Source: CADEDH01 sp965262175
Lineage (GTDB): Bacteria; Actinomycetota; Acidimicrobiia; Acidimicrobiales; SZUA-35
Length of the DNA stretch: 64,000 nt
Reading direction: 5' to 3'
Assembly: GCA_965262175.1 (NCBI GenBank)
Contig: CBDHES010000002.1
Location: forward strand, 2,604,001 to 2,668,000
Shown here: piece after piece, positions 51,588 to 61,000 of the stretch
How the letters are laid out: every line of letters starts with the position of its first letter
Numbering within the stretch: the first letter of the stretch is position 1
Program-made: the position numbers and the translations under genes
The notes under the pieces: model-generated
Seen by the model: the letters and a program-made list of their open reading frames with translations, nothing else
Database searches by the model: none
What the model was told of the DNA's origin: nothing

Positions 51588-52019
51588 TCAGCGGGGCGCC
51601 GTCAGCCGGGCCCGGAACCACAGCTGCTCGACACCGAACGCCGCCACCACGACGGCGATCAGGCCCATGACGATCGCCCCGGTGCCCGAGAGCCAGCCGA
51701 GGGCGACGATCGCTCCGGTGGCGACCACCCAGGCGAAGTCGCTGACCGAGACCGCCACCGTGTCCCGAGCCAGGCGACGGGGACCGGCCCGGGAGATCAG
51801 GAACACGGCGGCGGCGAATCCGAGCAGGCCGGCACCGACGAGGCGGACCAGCCACGGGGTGTCGATCGCCAGGAGGTCCGCCACCGGGCCGGCGGCGAGG
51901 ACGGCCACCAGACCGGAGGCGGCCGAGAAGCCGGCGTTGGCCCGCAGCACCAGCCGGAGCGGCCCGTCCCGCTCGGACCGGGCCGTGAGGTCGTCAGAGG
52001 TCGAGGCGAAGGTCGACAT
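51588..52019 (-). CDS. Hypothetical membrane protein, four helices
   Basis: 143 residues from MSTFASTSDDLTARS; GGAAAGGA lies upstream. Helices are at about 30-50, 55-76, 88-110 and 115-136. A segment NAGFSAASGLVAVL in helix 1 and VSDFAWVVATGAIV in helix 3 resemble DoxX-like or SPW-type small integral proteins, but no family is assigned. It diverges from the MmyB-like regulator, which may control it. Confidence 0.75.
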   Translation of the reverse strand: MSTFASTSDDLTARSERDGPLRLVLRANAGFSAASGLVAVLAAGPVADLLAIDTPWLVRLVGAGLLGFAAAVFLISRAGPRRLARDTVAVSVSDFAWVVATGAIVALGWLSGTGAIVMGLIAVVVAAFGVEQLWFRARLTAPR

Positions 52020-52131
52020 CGCTGTCCTTTCCGGTCGGCGACCCCGATGGCCGCCACCGCCAACACCATCACCGCTCGGCGACGGCCAGGCGACGACCCG
52101 GGAGGTAATCGCCCCGCCGCCACCCCGGCCG

Positions 52132-52137
52132 TAGTCT
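52132..52137 (+). promoter_or_regulatory. -10 box of MmyB-like regulator gene
   Basis: TAGTCT lies 6 nt before the ATG; a leaderless transcript is inferred. Confidence 0.45.
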
Positions 52138-52143
52138 CCGGTC

Positions 52144-52998
52144 ATGGCCGTCGCCCTCGACCTCCACGCCTTCGGCGCCGAGCTGCGACGTTGGCGGCAG
52201 CGGCGGCGGTACAGCCAACTGGAGCTGGCCGGTCGAGCGGTGGTGTCCCAGCGCCACCTGTCGTTCCTCGAGAACGGTCGGTCACGGCCCAGCCGGGAGA
52301 TGGTCGAGCACCTCTCGATCGTCCTCGACGTCCCCCTCCGCGACCGGAACGCCCTGTTCACCGCAGCGGGATTCGCCACCCCGTACAGCGCCGAACCGCT
52401 CGACGGACCGGCCCTCACCAACGTTCGGTCGAGCCTCGAGACCCTCGTTCGGGCTCACCACCCGTTCCCCGCCTACGTGGTCGACCGGTGCTGGAACCTG
52501 CTCCTGGCCAACGACGCGGCGACGACGTTGACCGGCTGGTTGCTGCCCGACGGCGTCCCGCCCGAGGTGGGCGGGAACGTGATCCGGCTGCTGCTCCATC
52601 CCGCCGGATGCCGTTCGTCGGTCGTCGACTGGTCGACGGTGGCCTCGATGCTGGTGTCCCGGCTCCGTGCCGAGCTCGACCGGTCGCCGAGCGACGACGA
52701 CCTCGGGGCGCTGGTCGACGAGGTCGTCGGCTACCCGGACGTGGCCGCCCCGGCCGGCCTGACCACCGGGGGTGGCCCGGTGTCGATGGTGGCCGAGATC
52801 CGACTCCGGCCGGTCACCCTGGGTGGGGCCGAGCTGCGGTTCCACACCGCCGTCTCCGCCCTGGTCGCCGCCCGCGACGTGACCCTCGACGAGCTCCGGC
52901 TGGAGACCCTGCTCCCGGCCGACGAGGCCACCGCCGCCATGCTCTGGAATCGGGTCGGGGTCGGGCGATCGGGGTCGGGCGGTGGCGGCGGTCGATGA
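52144..52998 (+). CDS. MmyB-like XRE-family transcriptional regulator
   Basis: 284 residues. XRE helix-turn-helix is at about 8-65 (LRRWRQRRRYSQLELAGRA, SQRHLSFLENGRSRPSREMV). The remainder is the MmyB-like ligand-binding fold, with HPFPAYVVDRCWNLLLANDA and NVIRLLLHPAG, where related proteins bind fatty acid-like ligands. It probably senses a small lipophilic molecule and regulates the divergent membrane gene and others. Confidence 0.88.
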   Translation: MAVALDLHAFGAELRRWRQRRRYSQLELAGRAVVSQRHLSFLENGRSRPSREMVEHLSIVLDVPLRDRNALFTAAGFATPYSAEPLDGPALTNVRSSLETLVRAHHPFPAYVVDRCWNLLLANDAATTLTGWLLPDGVPPEVGGNVIRLLLHPAGCRSSVVDWSTVASMLVSRLRAELDRSPSDDDLGALVDEVVGYPDVAAPAGLTTGGGPVSMVAEIRLRPVTLGGAELRFHTAVSALVAARDVTLDELRLETLLPADEATAAMLWNRVGVGRSGSGGGGGR

Positions 52999-53022
52999 AG
53001 GGATCGGGCCGGCGCCGCCATC

Positions 53023-53028
53023 TACACT
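53023..53028 (+). promoter_or_regulatory. -10 box of the MntA-HepT operon
   Basis: TACACT lies 7 nt before the mntA-like ATG; a leaderless transcript is inferred. Confidence 0.45.
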
Positions 53029-53035
53029 CCAGCCG

Positions 53036-53416
53036 ATGGGCGCCCCCGTCGATCGCGATCAGGTCATCGATGTGCTGCGGGCTGGCGGCGCCCGCTTCGC
53101 CCTGGTCTTCGGGAGCGAGGCCCGCGGCGACGCCCATGACGCCTCCGATCTCGACGTCGCGGCCTGGTGGCCGGCCGAGCCTCCCGAGCCGTGGGAGATC
53201 GACGTCCCCGCCGGGGTCGACCTGGTGGTGCTGAGGCCGTCGATGCCGCTCGAGCTGGCCGGTCGGATCGCCCAGGAGGGTGTCGTCCTGTTCGACGACG
53301 ATCCCCCCGCCCGCGTGGAGTGGGTCGCAACCAGTCGCAAGATCTGGCTCGACGAGCGGTACCGGTTCGAGCGCTCCAACCGGGAGTTCCTGGAAGCCGC
53401 TGCTCGTGGTCGATGA
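53036..53416 (+). CDS. mntA: MNT-domain nucleotidyltransferase antitoxin (MntA-like)
   Basis: 126 residues. The minimal nucleotidyltransferase motif is G26-S27 and D38-x-D40 in FGSEARGDAHDASDLD. In studied pairs MntA transfers AMP groups from ATP to a tyrosine of HepT, silencing it. The stop overlaps the HepT-like start by 11 nt, the typical order of type VII toxin-antitoxin operons. Confidence 0.85.
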   Translation: MGAPVDRDQVIDVLRAGGARFALVFGSEARGDAHDASDLDVAAWWPAEPPEPWEIDVPAGVDLVVLRPSMPLELAGRIAQEGVVLFDDDPPARVEWVATSRKIWLDERYRFERSNREFLEAAARGR

Positions 53417-53807
53417 GGGCCGCGTCACGCGACTCCTGCGGTCGCTGGAGGAGCGGGTGCGCCGGCTCGAATCGTCGCGCCAGGAGCATCGATCTGATCT
53501 TCGGCTCGATGCCATCAAGTACCAACTGATCACCGCCATCGAGTGCTGCGTCGACGTGGCCCATCACTTCGCGTCGTCGGAGGGCTGGGGTCCAACCGAC
53601 ACCAACGCCGACGCCGTCCGCCAGATGGGCCGGCGAGGCGTGGTGTCGGCCGAGCTGGCCGACTCGCTGGCCCAGGCCGTCGGCTTCCGCAACGTGCTGG
53701 TCCACCGCTATGTCGACGTCGATGATGACCTCGTCGAGCGGGTTCTGAGCCGGACCGACGAGTTCACCCAGTTCGTCACCGAGGTCAGCGCCTGGCTGAT
53801 CGACTAG
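53406..53807 (+). CDS. hepT: HEPN-domain toxin (HepT-like)
   Basis: 133 residues from a GTG overlapping mntA. The HEPN ribonuclease motif R-x4-H-x-Y is R95 to Y102 (FRNVLVHRY); Y102 is the expected AMPylation target. Helices such as LRLDAIKYQLITAIECCVDVAHHF (quoted by core) match the HepT fold. It should cleave RNA when unmodified. With mntA it forms a type VII toxin-antitoxin module. Confidence 0.87.
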   Translation: MVDEGRVTRLLRSLEERVRRLESSRQEHRSDLRLDAIKYQLITAIECCVDVAHHFASSEGWGPTDTNADAVRQMGRRGVVSAELADSLAQAVGFRNVLVHRYVDVDDDLVERVLSRTDEFTQFVTEVSAWLID

Positions 53808-53824
53808 CGGTCACACCGGGGGAG

Positions 53825-53830
53825 TAGCCT
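53825..53830 (+). promoter_or_regulatory. -10 box of gene at 53838
   Basis: TAGCCT lies 7 nt before the ATG; a leaderless transcript is inferred. Confidence 0.45.
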
Positions 53831-53837
53831 GCGGTCG

Positions 53838-54287
53838 ATGCGGCAGCGGATCCTCGTCCGGTCCGTCCAGCGGCTGCTCCCGGCGGGGGAGCGGGTGGAG
53901 GAGGCGGTCCATCTCTGGCAGCGGCATCGGTGGATGGCCGGCTACGCCGTGGTGGCGGGAGCGGCGCTGTTCGTCGTCGCCGTCGTCGCTGGGTTCGAGC
54001 AGCTCCCGGCCCGGCTCGGGCTGGCGGCCGCCGGGGCTGCGCTGGCGGTCGGCTCGACGACCCGATACTGGGTCCTCGCCCGGACCTCGCAAGGGGTCGT
54101 GCTCTGCACCAGTAGCCGGATCCGGCAGTACGCCACGGCCATCGAGGCCCGTCTCGGATCGACGGCTCACTACGAGCGGGTATCGAACACCCTCGTCGTC
54201 AGCGAGTGGGTGATCGACGGTCGCCGGTACAGCGTGGCCCGGCGAGCCGAGCAGGCGATGCAGCGCATCGCCCGCCCGGCGCGGTGA
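53838..54287 (+). CDS. Hypothetical membrane protein with two helices
   Basis: 149 residues. Two hydrophobic helices are at about 33-52 and 58-76; the C-terminal cytosolic part has TSQGVVLCTSSRIRQYATAI and VSNTLVVSEWVIDGRRYSVA. The arrangement recalls PH-domain-like actinobacterial membrane proteins, with no assigned function. It ends 10 nt before the convergent TRAP gene. Confidence 0.7.
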   Translation: MRQRILVRSVQRLLPAGERVEEAVHLWQRHRWMAGYAVVAGAALFVVAVVAGFEQLPARLGLAAAGAALAVGSTTRYWVLARTSQGVVLCTSSRIRQYATAIEARLGSTAHYERVSNTLVVSEWVIDGRRYSVARRAEQAMQRIARPAR

Positions 54288-54297
54288 CCGATCGCCG

Positions 54298-55470
54298 TCA
54301 GACCGTCTGCTGGGTCAGGTAGGACCGCTCGGCGAGACCGTGCCACTCCGAGATGCCGTCCCGGAACTCCCGCCACGGGCCGAGGATGGCGGCGAACCGC
54401 TCGTCGTCGGCGGCGAGGCCGTCGAGGACGTTCTCGGTCTCGGTCTTGAAGGCGTCCATCAGCTCCGGTGAGAACTCCCGGATCTCGGCGAACTCCTTGA
54501 TCCGCTGGAGGTCGGCCTGGTTCAGGACGTCGTAGGTCGCCATCGTCCGCATGTTGGCGTGGGCCGCGGCGTTCTCGACCGCCGCCTGGTACTGGGGTGG
54601 GAGGTCGTTCCACAGCTCCAGGGGGATCTGCACCTCGAGGGCCGTGCCCGGCTCCCACCACCCCGGGTGGTAGTAGAACAGCGTGCTGCCGAGCTGGTCG
54701 AGGCCGAGGATGAGGTCATCGGTCGGCCCGACGAACTCGGCGGCGTCGATCGCCCCGGTCTCGATCGAGGTCAGGATCTCACCGCCGGCCACGCTGACCT
54801 GCTCGCCACCGAGGTTGGCCAGGACCTGGCCGGCGATGCCGGGGATCCGCATCTTGAGGCCCTGGAGGTCGTCGACCGTGTTGATCTCCTTGGTGAACCA
54901 GCCGCCCATCTGGCAACCGGTTCCGCCGGCGGGGAAGGCGATGACGCCGTGCTCCTCGGCGTAGAACTCGTTGAGGATCTCCAGCCCGCCCCCTTCGTAG
55001 AGCCAGGCGTTCTGCTGTCGCTGGGTCAACCCGAACGGCACGGCCGTTCCGAACTGCTGCACCGGGCTGATGCCGGTGTAGTAGTACGACGCGGTGTGTC
55101 CGACCTGCATGGCCCCGTCGCGGACGCCCTGGAGCACCTCCAGGCCGGGGACGATCTCACCCGCCGGCCGGGCGTTGATCACGAACCGCCCCTCGGTCAG
55201 TCGGCTCAGCTCGCTGGCGAAGAGCTGGGCCGCACCGAACAGGGTGACGAGGGACGTCGGCCAGCTGGTGCCCATCTCCCATTCGATCTCGGGAGCGTTG
55301 GCGGTGAGGTTGACCGACTCGCTGCCCTCCTCGTCGTCGCTGGAACACGCGGCGAGGATGGCGCTGGTGGCGGCGAACCCGGCGACGCCGACCCCGGCCT
55401 TGCCGAGGAACGACCGCCGGCTCAGCGCGGTGTCATCGGTGGTTGGGTCCTGGGGATGATCGACAGTCAT
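54298..55470 (-). CDS. TRAP transporter solute-binding protein (DctP family)
   Basis: 390 residues; AGGAGG lies 4 nt before the ATG. The N-terminus has a twin-arginine signal (SRRSFLGKAG) and a lipobox ILAAC with Cys42, so this is a Tat-exported lipoprotein. Family segments are EIVPGLEVLQGVRDGAMQVG and GTGCQMGGWFTKEINTVDDL, then KMRIPGIAGQVLANLGG; the last is typical of the TakP/mandelate-like DctP group binding organic acids. It is the third gene of the Q-M-P operon. Substrate unknown. Confidence 0.93.
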   Translation of the reverse strand: MTVDHPQDPTTDDTALSRRSFLGKAGVGVAGFAATSAILAACSSDDEEGSESVNLTANAPEIEWEMGTSWPTSLVTLFGAAQLFASELSRLTEGRFVINARPAGEIVPGLEVLQGVRDGAMQVGHTASYYYTGISPVQQFGTAVPFGLTQRQQNAWLYEGGGLEILNEFYAEEHGVIAFPAGGTGCQMGGWFTKEINTVDDLQGLKMRIPGIAGQVLANLGGEQVSVAGGEILTSIETGAIDAAEFVGPTDDLILGLDQLGSTLFYYHPGWWEPGTALEVQIPLELWNDLPPQYQAAVENAAAHANMRTMATYDVLNQADLQRIKEFAEIREFSPELMDAFKTETENVLDGLAADDERFAAILGPWREFRDGISEWHGLAERSYLTQQTV

Positions 55471-55561
55471 ACGGCCTCCTTGGTCTGCGCCTTGCTTGTC
55501 GAGAACGGGGTGGGGGATCGAGGCGCTCATGGCGCCCGATCGTTCGATGTCGCCGCCCTGG

Positions 55562-57109
55562 TCAGTCCGGGGTGAACAGGTCGAAGGAGAACTCGGTGAT
55601 GCCGGGGAAGACGCCGAGGATGAGCAGGGCCACCCCCTGGAGCACCATGAACGGGATCGCTCCCCGGTGGATGTCGGCGGTCTTCACCTCCGGCGGGGCG
55701 ACCGACTGGAGGTAGAAGAGCGAGAACCCGACCGGTGGCGAGATGAACGCCATGTTGAGGTTCACCGCCATCAGCACGGCGAACCACACCTTCTCCACGT
55801 TGGTGAACTCCAGCTCCAGCATCGCCGGCACGAAGATGGGCACGACGATGAAGGTGATCTCGAGAAACTCCAGATTGATGCCGAGGAGGAACACGGCGAT
55901 CATGGCGATCACCACGAACCCGACCTTCCCCCCGCTGATGCTCGACAGCCAGTCGGCCATCTGGTCCGAGCCGCCGAGCTGGAAGAACATCAAGCTGAAG
56001 AAGCTCGAGGCGAACAGCAGCGTCATGACGAGGATCGTGATGTTGGCCGTGGAGGTGCCGGCCTCCTTGAGCGCAGTCGGCGTGAGGCGCCACCGCTGCT
56101 CGATGTGCTCGGCTCCCTCGGCGACGAGCACCCGGTCGAAGAGCCAGTTGAGCACCGACAGGATCAGGGCCCCGAACACCCCGACCGCCCCCGACTCCGA
56201 CGGCGTGGCGACCCCCTGGAAGATCGAGACCAGCACCCCGAGGATCAGGACCAGCACCGGGACGATCGACACCAGCACCTCGGTGGCCAGCATCTTGCCG
56301 AAGGAGACGACGGCGAAGGAGAAGACGAAGGCGATCAGCATCGCCCACAGGGCGATCCGGGGGCTGATGATGAGCGTGACGAGGCCAACGATCACCGCCA
56401 GCGAGACGCCGATGATCAACGCCGCCCGAGGCCCGGGGTTGCCGGTGAGCTGCCGTTCCGAGGCCGGCATGACGGGGCCGAGCGCCGGCCGGAGGTACGA
56501 CGCCCCGAGCACGTAGGCGATGTAGAGGCCGCTCAACATCAGGCCGGGGATCAGCGCCCCGGCGAACAGCCCGAGGATCCCGACCCCCAGCTGTTGGGCG
56601 AGGAGGATCAACACGATGCTGGGTGGCAGCATCTGGGCCAGGGTCCCCGATGCGGTGATGGCCCCGGTGGCGAGGCGGTGGTCGTAGCCGAGGCGGATCA
56701 TCGCCGGAAGCGACAGCAACCCCATCACGATCACGGTCGCCGCCACGACGCCGGTCGCCGCCGCCAGCAACGTCCCCACGACGATCACGGCCGCCGCCAC
56801 CCCGCCCCGCAGCGGCCCCATCAGGAGACCGAACGCGTTGAGGAGGCGTTCGGCCAGGCCCGATCGCTCGAGGATCGCTCCCATCAGCACGAACAGCGGA
56901 ACGGCCAGCAGCTCCTGGTTCTCCAGCGCGCTGGCCCAGCGCAAGGGCATCCCGCCCAACGTCGAGGGGTTGAACGTATCGGTCAGGTCGCCGATGAAGG
57001 CGAAGGCCAGGCCGGTGGCGGCGAAGGAGAACGCCACGTTGTAGCCGATGAGGATCATCGCCAGGAACACGGCGAACATGATCAACGAGAGGACGACTCC
57101 CAGGTCCAC
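55562..57109 (-). CDS. TRAP transporter large permease (DctM)
   Basis: 515 residues with about 12-13 helices. Signature parts are ALENQELLAVPLFVLMGAIL, LLMGPLRGGVAAAVIVVGTLLAAATGVVAATVIVMGLLSLP (by segments) and SGTLAQMLPPSIVLILLA. It is the sodium-driven channel half. The start lies 9 nt after the DctQ stop, so the operon is tightly coupled. A gap of 91 nt separates it from the DctP gene. Confidence 0.95.
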   Translation of the reverse strand: MDLGVVLSLIMFAVFLAMILIGYNVAFSFAATGLAFAFIGDLTDTFNPSTLGGMPLRWASALENQELLAVPLFVLMGAILERSGLAERLLNAFGLLMGPLRGGVAAAVIVVGTLLAAATGVVAATVIVMGLLSLPAMIRLGYDHRLATGAITASGTLAQMLPPSIVLILLAQQLGVGILGLFAGALIPGLMLSGLYIAYVLGASYLRPALGPVMPASERQLTGNPGPRAALIIGVSLAVIVGLVTLIISPRIALWAMLIAFVFSFAVVSFGKMLATEVLVSIVPVLVLILGVLVSIFQGVATPSESGAVGVFGALILSVLNWLFDRVLVAEGAEHIEQRWRLTPTALKEAGTSTANITILVMTLLFASSFFSLMFFQLGGSDQMADWLSSISGGKVGFVVIAMIAVFLLGINLEFLEITFIVVPIFVPAMLELEFTNVEKVWFAVLMAVNLNMAFISPPVGFSLFYLQSVAPPEVKTADIHRGAIPFMVLQGVALLILGVFPGITEFSFDLFTPD

Positions 57110-57118
57110 CGACGCCTC

Positions 57119-57946
57119 CTACTCGACCCGGAGCGGGGCGTCCTGCTCGGCCCGCTCGGCCAGATCGTCCCGCCCGATGAGCACGAACCCGGTCTTGATC
57201 ATCTCGGCCACGATCTGGGAGCCCCACAACACGAACCCGACGAGGATGAAGGCCTGGATCGGCCCGACCGCTAGCTGGTCGGCGTCGGACGCCTGCTCCC
57301 AGCTCCGCCACACTCGCCACCCGTCCGGCCAGTCCCCGTTGCCCCGCTGGCCGAGCGATGACTTGGCGAAGCCGACCAGGAGGCGGCCGCCCATGATGAC
57401 GAACGGCAGGAAGAGGAACGTGTGGATCACGAAGTCGATGGCCGCCTTCCGCCGGGCCGGGAACTCCGCCCACCAGAAGTCGACCCGGGGGTTGACGCCC
57501 GCCTTCACGCCGTAGTTGACCCCCAGGAGGAACAGCATCCCGAAGCTCATCCACGCCAGGCTGGTCGTCTGGCCGAAGAGGATGTCCTGCTCGAACCAGT
57601 CGTTGGTGTACCGGGTGACGACGTTGAACAGCTGGACGGCGAACACGAACCACGCCAGCCGCCAGGTGAAGGCGCCGGTGAAGTCGGTGACCGCCTCGAT
57701 GGCTCGGCGGATCCCGTGGAGGATCGCCGGCCGGGTCGAGATGGCGGCCACCGCCACCAACGTCAACCACAGCCACCAGGGCAGGTTCCCGATCAGGTAC
57801 TCGGTCCCCACCACGGTGGCCACCACCGCCACCACGAGGAGGCCGGCCGCGACATAGCCCAAGGGGTGAACGTCGGCCAGCACGGCCGGCAGCCGGCCTC
57901 GGTCGGCCTCGCTCAGCTTGTCGTCGTCGATAGTTGCATCACCCAC
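57119..57946 (-). CDS. TRAP transporter small permease (DctQ)
   Basis: 275 residues from a GTG giving MGDATIDDDKLSEADRG; GGGGG is 8 nt upstream. It is longer than usual DctQ (about 170) because of a helical N-terminal part. Conserved segments are FNVVTRYTNDWFEQD and FVLWGSQIVAEMIKTGFVL. It is the first gene of the TRAP operon. It anchors DctM and helps coupling. Confidence 0.88.
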   Translation of the reverse strand: MGDATIDDDKLSEADRGRLPAVLADVHPLGYVAAGLLVVAVVATVVGTEYLIGNLPWWLWLTLVAVAAISTRPAILHGIRRAIEAVTDFTGAFTWRLAWFVFAVQLFNVVTRYTNDWFEQDILFGQTTSLAWMSFGMLFLLGVNYGVKAGVNPRVDFWWAEFPARRKAAIDFVIHTFLFLPFVIMGGRLLVGFAKSSLGQRGNGDWPDGWRVWRSWEQASDADQLAVGPIQAFILVGFVLWGSQIVAEMIKTGFVLIGRDDLAERAEQDAPLRVE

Positions 57947-58074
57947 GTTGGTGCCCCCGTGTTCCCGACAGTGTGGCCGATGGCACACCGAAGCGCACCT
58001 GGTACGACAAACGAGCCCATCGAGCGCTGTCACACCGACCGGCTAGCGTCGTCGTCCACGGAGGAGGTGCCGCC

Positions 58075-61000
58075 ATGGCCATCGTCGATGCATCACCGGC
58101 CGAGCACCGCCGGGGTCCCGAGTGGCGTCGGCCCGGTCGTGGCGGCTCCGAGGAGACCCAGGGCGGCGGCCAGCAGCTCGCGCTCGAGTTGGGGGTCGAG
58201 GCTGGGCCGGTGGTCGAGCTCCGTCACGACCTGGTGCCCGGCGTCGGGTTCCACCCGGCGGTGGCCGCCTGGTTCGAGAGCCGGTTCCCGGCCGGGCCGA
58301 CGCCACCTCAGCGGCAGGGGTGGCCGGCCATCGCCTCCGGTCGCCACACCCTGATCGCCGCGCCCACCGGCTCGGGCAAGACCCTGGCCGGGTTCCTCAT
58401 GGCGATCAACCGGCTCTACGTGGCCCACGCCGGGGGCCTGCCCTGCTCGGGAACCCGGGTGGTCTACGTCTCGCCGTTGAAGGCCCTGGCCGTCGACATC
58501 GCCGAGAACCTCGAGCGCCCTCTGGCCGAGATCGCCGCCACGGCCGAGGAGATGGGGTTCACCGCCCCGGCGTTGACGGTCGGCGTCCGCACCGGCGACA
58601 CCCCGGCCGGGGAGCGGCAGTCGATGATCCGCCGTCCTCGCACGTTCGTCGTCACCACCCCCGAGTCGCTCTACCTGCTGGTCACGGCGGCCAAGAGCCG
58701 GGCCAACCTGGCGTCGGTCGAGACGCTGATCGTCGATGAGATCCACGCCATGGCCCGCGACAAGCGGGGCTCCCACCTGGCCATCACCATGGAGCGGCTG
58801 GAGCACGTGTGCCGGCGGGCCCCGGCCCGGATCGGGCTGTCGGCCACCCAGCGGCCGATCGAGACGGTGGCCCGGCTCCTCGTCGGGACCCGGGTCGACG
58901 ACGAGGCCCGGATCGACTGTGCGATCGTCGACGGCGGCCACCAGCGCACCCTCGATCTGGAGCTCGAGCTCCCCGACAACGAGCTGGAGGCGGTCGCCTC
59001 CCACGCCCAGACCGATCAGGTCCTCGACCGCATCGCCGAGCTGGTGGCCGATCATCGCACCACCCTGGTCTTCGTCAACACCCGCCGGCTCGCCGAGCGG
59101 ATGGCCCACCAGCTCGGGGAGCGCCTGGGCGACGACGTCGTCGCCGCCCACCACGGCAGCCTCTCCAAGGATCGGCGGCACCGGGTCGAGCGGCGGCTCC
59201 GGGCCGGTGAGCTGAAGGCGTTGGTGGCCACGGCGTCGCTGGAGCTGGGGATCGACGTCGGCCCGGTCGAGCTGGTCTGCCAGATCGGGTCCCCCCGGTC
59301 GATCGCCACCTTCCTCCAGCGGGTCGGGCGGTCGAACCACACCCGCCACGGCACCCCCAAGGGGCGCCTCTACCCCCTCACCCGAGACGAGCTCGTCGAG
59401 TGCGCCGCCCTGCTCCGGGCGGTGCGGCAGGGCCGGCTCGACACGCTCGTCCCCCCGATCGCCCCCCTCGACATCGTGGCCCAGCAGGTGGTGGCGGAGA
59501 CCGGGGCCGAGGAGTGGCGGATCGACGATCTCTTCGCTCTCGTCCGCCGGGCCCACCCCTTCGCCGCCCTCGATCGGGCGGCGTTCGACGACATCGTCGA
59601 CCTCGTCTGCGACGGGATCCTCACCGGCCGCGGTCGGCGGGCCGCCTGGGTTCACCGAGACGCCGTCAACGGTGAGCTCCGAGGTCGGCGCGGCGCCCGC
59701 CACGTCGCCCTCACCTCGGGTGGCGCGATCCCCGAGATCTACGACATGCGGGTCGTAGCCGAGCCCGACGACACGTTCATCGGCACCGTCAACGAGGACT
59801 GGGCGATGGAGTCGATGGCCGGCGACATCTTCCTCCTCGGCACCCACTCGTGGCGGATCCGGCAGGTGACCGGCGGTGAGGTCCGGGTGGTCGACGCCGG
59901 CGATCAGCCCCCGACCGTCCCGTTCTGGACCGGCGAGGCCCCGGCCCGGACGGCCGAGCTGTCCGAGGAGGTGTCGCAGCTGCGCTCCCTGGTAGACGGC
60001 TACCTGGCCGATGACGATCCGGCCGGGGCCACCGCCCGGCTGGTCGCCGACGTCGGCCTCGATCACGACGCGGCGGCGCTGATCGTCGCCTACCTGGCCA
60101 CCGGGCGGGCGGTGCTGGGGGTGATGCCCACCGCCGACGACCTCGTGATGGAGCGGTTCTTCGATGACGCCGACGGGATGCAGCTCGTGATCCACTCGCC
60201 CCTCGGCGGCCGGATCAACCGGGCGATGGGGTACGCCCTGCGGAAGAAGTTCTGCGTCGGGTTCAACTTCGAGCTCCAGGCGGCGGCCAGCGACGACGCC
60301 GTCGTGATCTCCCTCGGTCCCCACCACTCGTTTCCCCTCGCCGACGTGTGGCGATTCCTGCGGCCGGAGACGATCCGGGAGACCCTGACCCAGGCGGTGC
60401 TCGACCAGCCGGCGTTCCAGTCCCGTTGGCGTTGGAACCTGAATCGGGCGCTGGTCGTGCTCCGGATGCGAAACGGGCGCCGCAACCCGCCGCCGATCCA
60501 GCGGATGGAGAGCGACGATCTGCTCGCCGCCGTGTTCCCCGACGCCGCCGCCTGCCAGGAGAACGTGGCCGGTCCGGCCACCATCCCGGACCACCCCCTC
60601 GTCCGCCAGACCATCCACGACACCCTCACCGAGGGGATGGACGTCGACGGGCTGATCGAGCTGTGGCGGGCCCTCGAGGACGGCACGGTACGAACCCATT
60701 GCGTCGACACGACCGAACCGTCCCTCCTGGCTCACGAGATCCTGACCGCCCGGCCCTACGCGTTCCTCGACGACGGCGAGCTGCCGGAGCGGCGCACCCA
60801 TGCGGTTGCCCTGCGGCGCGGCCTCCCGGTCGAGGTGGGAGAGCTCGGCGCCCTCGACGACTCGGCGGTGGACGAGGTCCGGGCCGAGCTGGCCCCCGAT
60901 CCCCGCACCGCCGATGAGCTCCACGATCTCCTGATCGATACGGTCCTCCTCGCCGCCCGCCCGGCCTGGGAGCCGCTGTACACCGACCTGGCGGCCCGCG

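Noticed and set aside
55496..57274. A 592-codon + frame opposite the TRAP permease
   Set aside because: It is rich in Asp/Glu/His/Arg, typical of antisense frames of hydrophobic genes in GC-rich DNA. The minus strand is a clear DctM.
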